Assembly (NCBI GenBank): GCA_026225565.1
Contig: JAMFTA010000233.1
Location: forward strand, 1-38,180
Direction of reading: 5' to 3'
DNA: 38,180 nucleotides
Source: Caulobacter sp.
GTDB lineage: Bacteria > Pseudomonadota > Alphaproteobacteria > Caulobacterales > Caulobacteraceae
The position numbers were made by a program, and so were the translations under genes. Positions 34,743-38,180 of the stretch are shown piece after piece. Every line of letters starts with the position of its first letter. Positions within the stretch are counted from its first letter, which is position 1. The notes under the pieces were generated by a model, which was given only the letters and a program-made list of their open reading frames with translations, did not search any database and was not told the origin of the DNA.

Positions 34743-36035
34743 TTAAACCTCAGGTCGGCGGTTGAGGCGAATCGCCGCCGAGCGGGCGTGGGCGGGAAGC
34801 CCTTCCGCCTCGGCCAGGGCCACCGTATGGGGCCCAAGTTCGGCAAAGCTCTTGGCGTCGCATTTGACGATCGAGGTGCGCTTCAGGAAGTCATAGATCG
34901 ACAGGCCCGAAGAAAAGCGCGCCGCCCGGCTGGTCGGCAGGACGTGGTTGGATCCGGCCACATAGTCGCCGATGGCCTCCGGGGTCAGGCGCCCCAGGAA
35001 GATGGCCCCCGCGTGGCGCACCTGGTCGGACAGGCGCTCGGGCTCGTCCATGGCGAACTCCACGTGCTCGGGGGCCAGGCGATTGACCAGCTCCGGCGAG
35101 CGCTCCAGCGGGGCCAGGATCACCGCCCCATGCTCGCGCCAAGCGATGGCGGCGTCCTCGCCGGTGGAGAGGGTGATCAGTTGCGCCTCCACTTCGGCGA
35201 TCACCCGCTCCGCGAAGGCCGCGTCATCGGTGATCAGGATGGATTGGGCGGCGGGGTCGTGCTCGGATTGGGAGAGCAGGTCGGCCGCGATCCAGGCGGG
35301 ATCGTTCAGCCCATCGGCCACCACCACGATCTCCGATGGGCCAGCCAGGGCGTCGATGCCAACGACCCCGTAGAGGCGCCGTTTGGCGGCGGTGACATAG
35401 GCGTTGCCGGGGCCGACGATCTTGTCCACCGGCCGGATCGGTCCGGCCCCATAGGCGAGCGCGGCGCAGGCCTGGGCGCCGCCGAGCCGCCAGATCTCCG
35501 TCACCCCCGCCTCCTTGGCCGCCGCCAGCACGGCGGGCTCGAGGCGCCCCGGCGGGGTGGTCATGGCGATGCGATCCACCCCCGCCACTTTGGCCGGCAT
35601 GGCGTTCATCAAGACGGTGGAGGGATAGGCGGCGCGGCCGCCCGGCACATAGACCCCCACCGCCTCGATCGGCGTCCAGCGCCAGCCGAGCTCAACGCCG
35701 GCGTCGTCGGTCCACTGCTGGTCGGTCGGGCGTTGGCGGCGATGGTAGGTCTCGATCCGACCGGCGGCGAAGGCGATGGCGTCCCGCACATCGGCGGGGC
35801 AGGCGGCGACGCCCGCCTCGATCTCGGCGTCGGTCACGCGCAGGGTCTCGGCCGTTAGCTCTACTCGGTCGAGCTTGCGGGCGTAGTCCAGCACGGCCTC
35901 GATGCCGCCGGTCCGCACGCCTTCGATAATAGCGGCGGCGGCGGCGTCCACGTCGGCGGGCGAACCGCGACGCTCGTCGAGAAAGGCGGAGAAGCGGGCC
36001 TCGAAATCGGCCTTGGAGACATCAAAACGGCGCAC
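34743..36035 (-). CDS. hisD: Histidinol dehydrogenase
   Basis: Zinc enzyme for the last two steps of histidine synthesis, histidinol to histidine. 430 residues, normal. GTG start at 36035, eight bases after the DUF2948 stop. Motifs: GVYVPGGRAAYPSTVLMNAM, RLGGAQACAALAYG, VGPGNAYVTAAKR, AGPSEIVVVAD, LSQSEHDPAAQ (zinc Gln/His), RLAPEHVEF with catalytic Glu-His, and GSNHVLPTSRAARFSSGLSI. No other his genes are present, as expected for this block. Confidence 0.97.
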   Translation of the reverse strand: MRRFDVSKADFEARFSAFLDERRGSPADVDAAAAAIIEGVRTGGIEAVLDYARKLDRVELTAETLRVTDAEIEAGVAACPADVRDAIAFAAGRIETYHRRQRPTDQQWTDDAGVELGWRWTPIEAVGVYVPGGRAAYPSTVLMNAMPAKVAGVDRIAMTTPPGRLEPAVLAAAKEAGVTEIWRLGGAQACAALAYGAGPIRPVDKIVGPGNAYVTAAKRRLYGVVGIDALAGPSEIVVVADGLNDPAWIAADLLSQSEHDPAAQSILITDDAAFAERVIAEVEAQLITLSTGEDAAIAWREHGAVILAPLERSPELVNRLAPEHVEFAMDEPERLSDQVRHAGAIFLGRLTPEAIGDYVAGSNHVLPTSRAARFSSGLSIYDFLKRTSIVKCDAKSFAELGPHTVALAEAEGLPAHARSAAIRLNRRPEV

Positions 36036-36043
36036 GGGTTAAC

Positions 36044-36505
36044 CTAATGAGCGGGAGCGGCCTGGGCGGGCCAGGGGTCGGAGAGGTCTGAGAGCACCGC
36101 GTCGATGCACTCTACCTCAGCGCGGATGTCGCCCCCGCCGGCCAGATGGATCAGCACCGCCCCGCCGGGGTCCTCGTCGGCGGCGGCGGGCTCGAAGGTC
36201 AGAGCCAGGATCGAAATGATCGCGCCCCTGGCGTCCAGCGCCATGTCGCGGGACTTCACCCCGAGCACGCCCCCGAGCTGCAGACCGGCGCGGATTCGCA
36301 CCGGCTCTGGCCCCGAGCACTCCCAACAGAAACGGTTGAGGGCGATGGTCAGCTGGCGGGCCTGGGGCTCATATCTAATCTCCCCAACCGTGGTCAGGGC
36401 GTCCTGCAGGGCGGCGGAGATCACCTGCAGATCGTCGTCGTCTTCAGCCAGGAGCCGCAGGGGACGGCGCTCCGCGGGCTTTGGCTCAACGGCGGCGTCG
36501 CTCAT
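36044..36505 (-). CDS. DUF2948 family protein
   Basis: A 153-residue alphaproteobacterial protein of unknown function. The family pattern is [20 protein letters not shown] (about residues 15-34), then [20 protein letters not shown] and a later strand-rich half with [11 protein letters not shown] and [20 protein letters not shown], ending DLSDPWPAQ. No catalytic motif. Its ATG overlaps the murA stop (ATGA), and hisD follows, so it is translated from the murA transcript. Confidence 0.93.
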   Translation of the reverse strand: MSDAAVEPKPAERRPLRLLAEDDDDLQVISAALQDALTTVGEIRYEPQARQLTIALNRFCWECSGPEPVRIRAGLQLGGVLGVKSRDMALDARGAIISILALTFEPAAADEDPGGAVLIHLAGGGDIRAEVECIDAVLSDLSDPWPAQAAPAH

Positions 36506-37785
36506 GGCTCATCCCCCGTCAGGCGCCTGATATCGGCTCCACAGGCTGAGAGTTTTTGCTCCAGCCGCTCAAAGCCGCGGTCCAGGTGATGCACGCCCTC
36601 GACCACCGTCTGCCCGCGCGCGGCCAGGCCCGCGATCACCAGGCAGACAGAGGCGCGCACATCCGAGGCCGCCACCGGCGCGCCGGTCAGCCCATCGACG
36701 CCGCGCACCCGGGCCTCGCCGCCTTGCACGGAAATGTCGGCGCCCATGCGGGCCAATTCGCCGGCATGCATGAAGCGGTTCTCGAAGATGGTCTCGCGGA
36801 TCACACTCTCGCCGTCCGCCAGGGTCATCAGAGCCATGAACTGGGCCTGCAGGTCGGTGGCGAAACCGGGAAAGGGCTGGGTTTCCACGTCCACCGCCTT
36901 TAGCCGCACATCGGGGCGGCGACGCACGCGAATGGTGTTTTGCGAGACATCCACCTGAACGCCCGCAGCCTGCAAGCGCTCCAGGAAGGCGGTCATATGC
37001 TCGGGGCGGACGCCCGTCAGCGTCACGTCGCCGCCTGCCATGGCTACGGCCACCGCATAGGTGCCCGCCTCGATGCGGTCGGGCACGACGGCGTGGGCGG
37101 CGCCGTGCAGTCGCGGCACGCCGTTGATCTTGATGGTCGATGTCCCCGCCCCCTCCACCCGCGCGCCCATGGCGTTCAGGCAGTCGGCCAGATCGACGAT
37201 CTCCGGCTCGCAGGCGGCGTTCTCGATCAGGGTCTCGCCGCGAGCCAGAACGGCGGCAAGCAGGATGTGCTCGGTCGCCCCCACTGAGATGCTCGGGAAG
37301 ACGATGTGGCCGCCCTTCAAGCCGCGCGGCGCCTGGGCGAACACATAGCCGCCGTTGATGTCGATGGTGGCGCCCAGCTCCGCGAAGGCGTTCAAGTGGA
37401 AATCCAACGGCCGCGCGCCGATGGGATCGCCGCCGGGCAGGCTCACCTTGGCCTGGCGGGAGCGCGCGAGCAGCGGACCCAGTACGTTGAACGAGGCGCG
37501 CATCTCGCGCACCAGCTCGTGGGGGGCGATGGCGGAGACGATCTCCTTGGTCTGCAGCACGGTCTCGGGGCCGTCCGGCCCGTCATGTTCCTCGACTGTG
37601 GTTCCCAGGCGATTGAGGAGCTTGCCGAGAAAGCGGGTGTCCGCGAGCCTCGGCATATTGGTCAGGCGCAGGGGCTCGTCGGTCAACAGCGACGCCGCCA
37701 TCAGCTTGATAGCCGAGTTCTTGGCGCCGGAGATGGGGATCTCGCCCCGCAACTCCGCGCCGCCGATGACGGCGATGCGATCCAT
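36502..37785 (-). CDS. murA: UDP-N-acetylglucosamine 1-carboxyvinyltransferase with Asp in place of the target Cys
   Basis: First committed step of peptidoglycan synthesis: transfers enolpyruvate from PEP to UDP-GlcNAc. 427 residues. Lys23-like region [20 protein letters not shown], then [20 protein letters not shown] and the loop [20 protein letters not shown]. The Asp120 in that loop stands where most MurA proteins have the Cys that fosfomycin alkylates (Cys115 in E. coli). Further motifs include [32 protein letters not shown] and [14 protein letters not shown]. It heads the block down to the phosphatase; upstream DNA is repeat-rich. Confidence 0.97.
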   Translation of the reverse strand: MDRIAVIGGAELRGEIPISGAKNSAIKLMAASLLTDEPLRLTNMPRLADTRFLGKLLNRLGTTVEEHDGPDGPETVLQTKEIVSAIAPHELVREMRASFNVLGPLLARSRQAKVSLPGGDPIGARPLDFHLNAFAELGATIDINGGYVFAQAPRGLKGGHIVFPSISVGATEHILLAAVLARGETLIENAACEPEIVDLADCLNAMGARVEGAGTSTIKINGVPRLHGAAHAVVPDRIEAGTYAVAVAMAGGDVTLTGVRPEHMTAFLERLQAAGVQVDVSQNTIRVRRRPDVRLKAVDVETQPFPGFATDLQAQFMALMTLADGESVIRETIFENRFMHAGELARMGADISVQGGEARVRGVDGLTGAPVAASDVRASVCLVIAGLAARGQTVVEGVHHLDRGFERLEQKLSACGADIRRLTGDEP

Positions 37786-37856
37786 GAAACGCCTTTAGGT
37801 AAAGCGCGGGTTCTATAGCACCGCGCGGGAGTCGCAAGCGCCGGGGGTGAGGGGCC

Positions 37857-38025
37857 GTTCTCCTCCCCCGTTCACGGGAGAGGGGGACCACCCGCAGGGT
37901 GGTGGAGGGGGCCGCCGCCGGTTCCGACCGTGCCCCGCTTATCGTCCAACGTCGCTCGCCCCTCCAGCCTCCTCGGGACCAGCCCGAGGACGGTCCCCCT
38001 CCCCCGCTGCGCGGGGGCGGAGAAG
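37857..38025. repeat. Inverted pair of REP-like units upstream of murA
   Basis: Two GC-rich units in opposite orientation: 37857-37889 (gttctcctcccc ... gggggacc) and the reverse complement at 37992-38025. Each is followed inward by a hairpin: ACCACCC-GCA-GGGTGGT (37887-37903) and CCTCGGG-ACCAG-CCCGAGG (37971-37989). The layout is that of a bacterial interspersed mosaic element. No ORF is supported in the whole 37786-38180 gap. Confidence 0.65.
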
Positions 38026-38115
38026 ATGGGGCGCCGCTGCCGCCGACGGCGCCCGCCAACCGGCCAGCCCCGCCCTTAAGTCCATGGAGGCGAATTGTCG
38101 GCGATCGGTTGCGGC

Positions 38116-38180
38116 TGTCAAGGACGGCGCCAAAGGCGCCGCCGCGGCGCGGCGACCTCCTGCGGAGGTCGTCCTTGACA
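38116..38180. repeat. Cloverleaf-like nested palindrome at window edge
   Basis: Outer arms TGTCAAGGACG (38116-38126) and CGTCCTTGACA (38170-38180) are perfect inverted repeats. Inside are three perfect hairpins in a row: GGCGCC-AAA-GGCGCC (38126-38140, sharing one base with the arm), GCCGC-GGC-GCGGC (38141-38153) and GACCTCC-TGC-GGAGGTC (38154-38170). Non-coding; it may continue beyond the window. Confidence 0.65.

Overview
The window is ordinary-looking, GC-rich chromosomal DNA of an alphaproteobacterium, most likely a Caulobacterales member (Caulobacter/Phenylobacterium-like). The signs are: 5-aminolevulinate synthase (C4 haem route), a tRNA-His with no encoded G-1, a G1:U72 pair and A73, a MucR/Ros regulator, a cytochrome bc1 chaperone (CBP3-like), and alphaproteobacterial families DUF2842, DUF2948 and UPF0262. 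Genus assignment is inference; there is no 16S gene.

Layout, left to right. 1-1.4 kb: partial ctaA (haem A synthase) and a DUF2842 membrane protein. 1.4-5.6 kb, minus strand: bc1 chaperone, YceD-family protein, plsX, fabH, ihfA, a MerR regulator and tRNA-Pro, joining envelope lipid synthesis to a nucleoid protein. 5.7-9.9 kb: bamE lipoprotein, a bidirectional terminator, the membrane pyrophosphatase hppA, and two exported or anchored unknowns. 9.9-13.3 kb, minus strand: glyA-nrdR-nusB-thiL, with tightly overlapping nrdR/nusB/thiL. 13.4-15.1 kb: mucR and hemA. 15.2-19.3 kb: valine degradation (isobutyryl-CoA dehydrogenase, 3-hydroxyisobutyryl-CoA hydrolase, 3-hydroxyisobutyrate dehydrogenase) with an exported methyltransferase inside the cluster. 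19.4-21.6 kb, plus strand: membrane protein, hemB, TrpF-like protein.

21.9-22.8 kb is a small AT-rich island carrying one methyltransferase and framed by a 13/14-nt direct repeat; it is the clearest foreign DNA here. 23.2-26.3 kb: LysE exporter, a second acyl-CoA dehydrogenase, thiO and tRNA-His. 26.3-28.4 kb: exbB-exbD-tonB with its own terminator. 28.9-37.8 kb, minus strand: the conserved alphaproteobacterial block murA-DUF2948-hisD-UPF0262-phosphatase-infA-maf-rng-yacG-tRNA-Phe, interrupted between the phosphatase and infA by a GntR regulator plus a soluble double-PAS chemoreceptor; a perfect GntR-type palindrome sits between these two. The right edge holds an inverted pair of REP-like units and a cloverleaf-like nested palindrome.

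I do not see a complete unknown defence or mobile system. The most promising leads are the AT-rich island, the GntR/chemoreceptor module, the cloverleaf repeat, the MucR protein lacking most zinc ligands, and MurA with Asp in place of the fosfomycin-target Cys.
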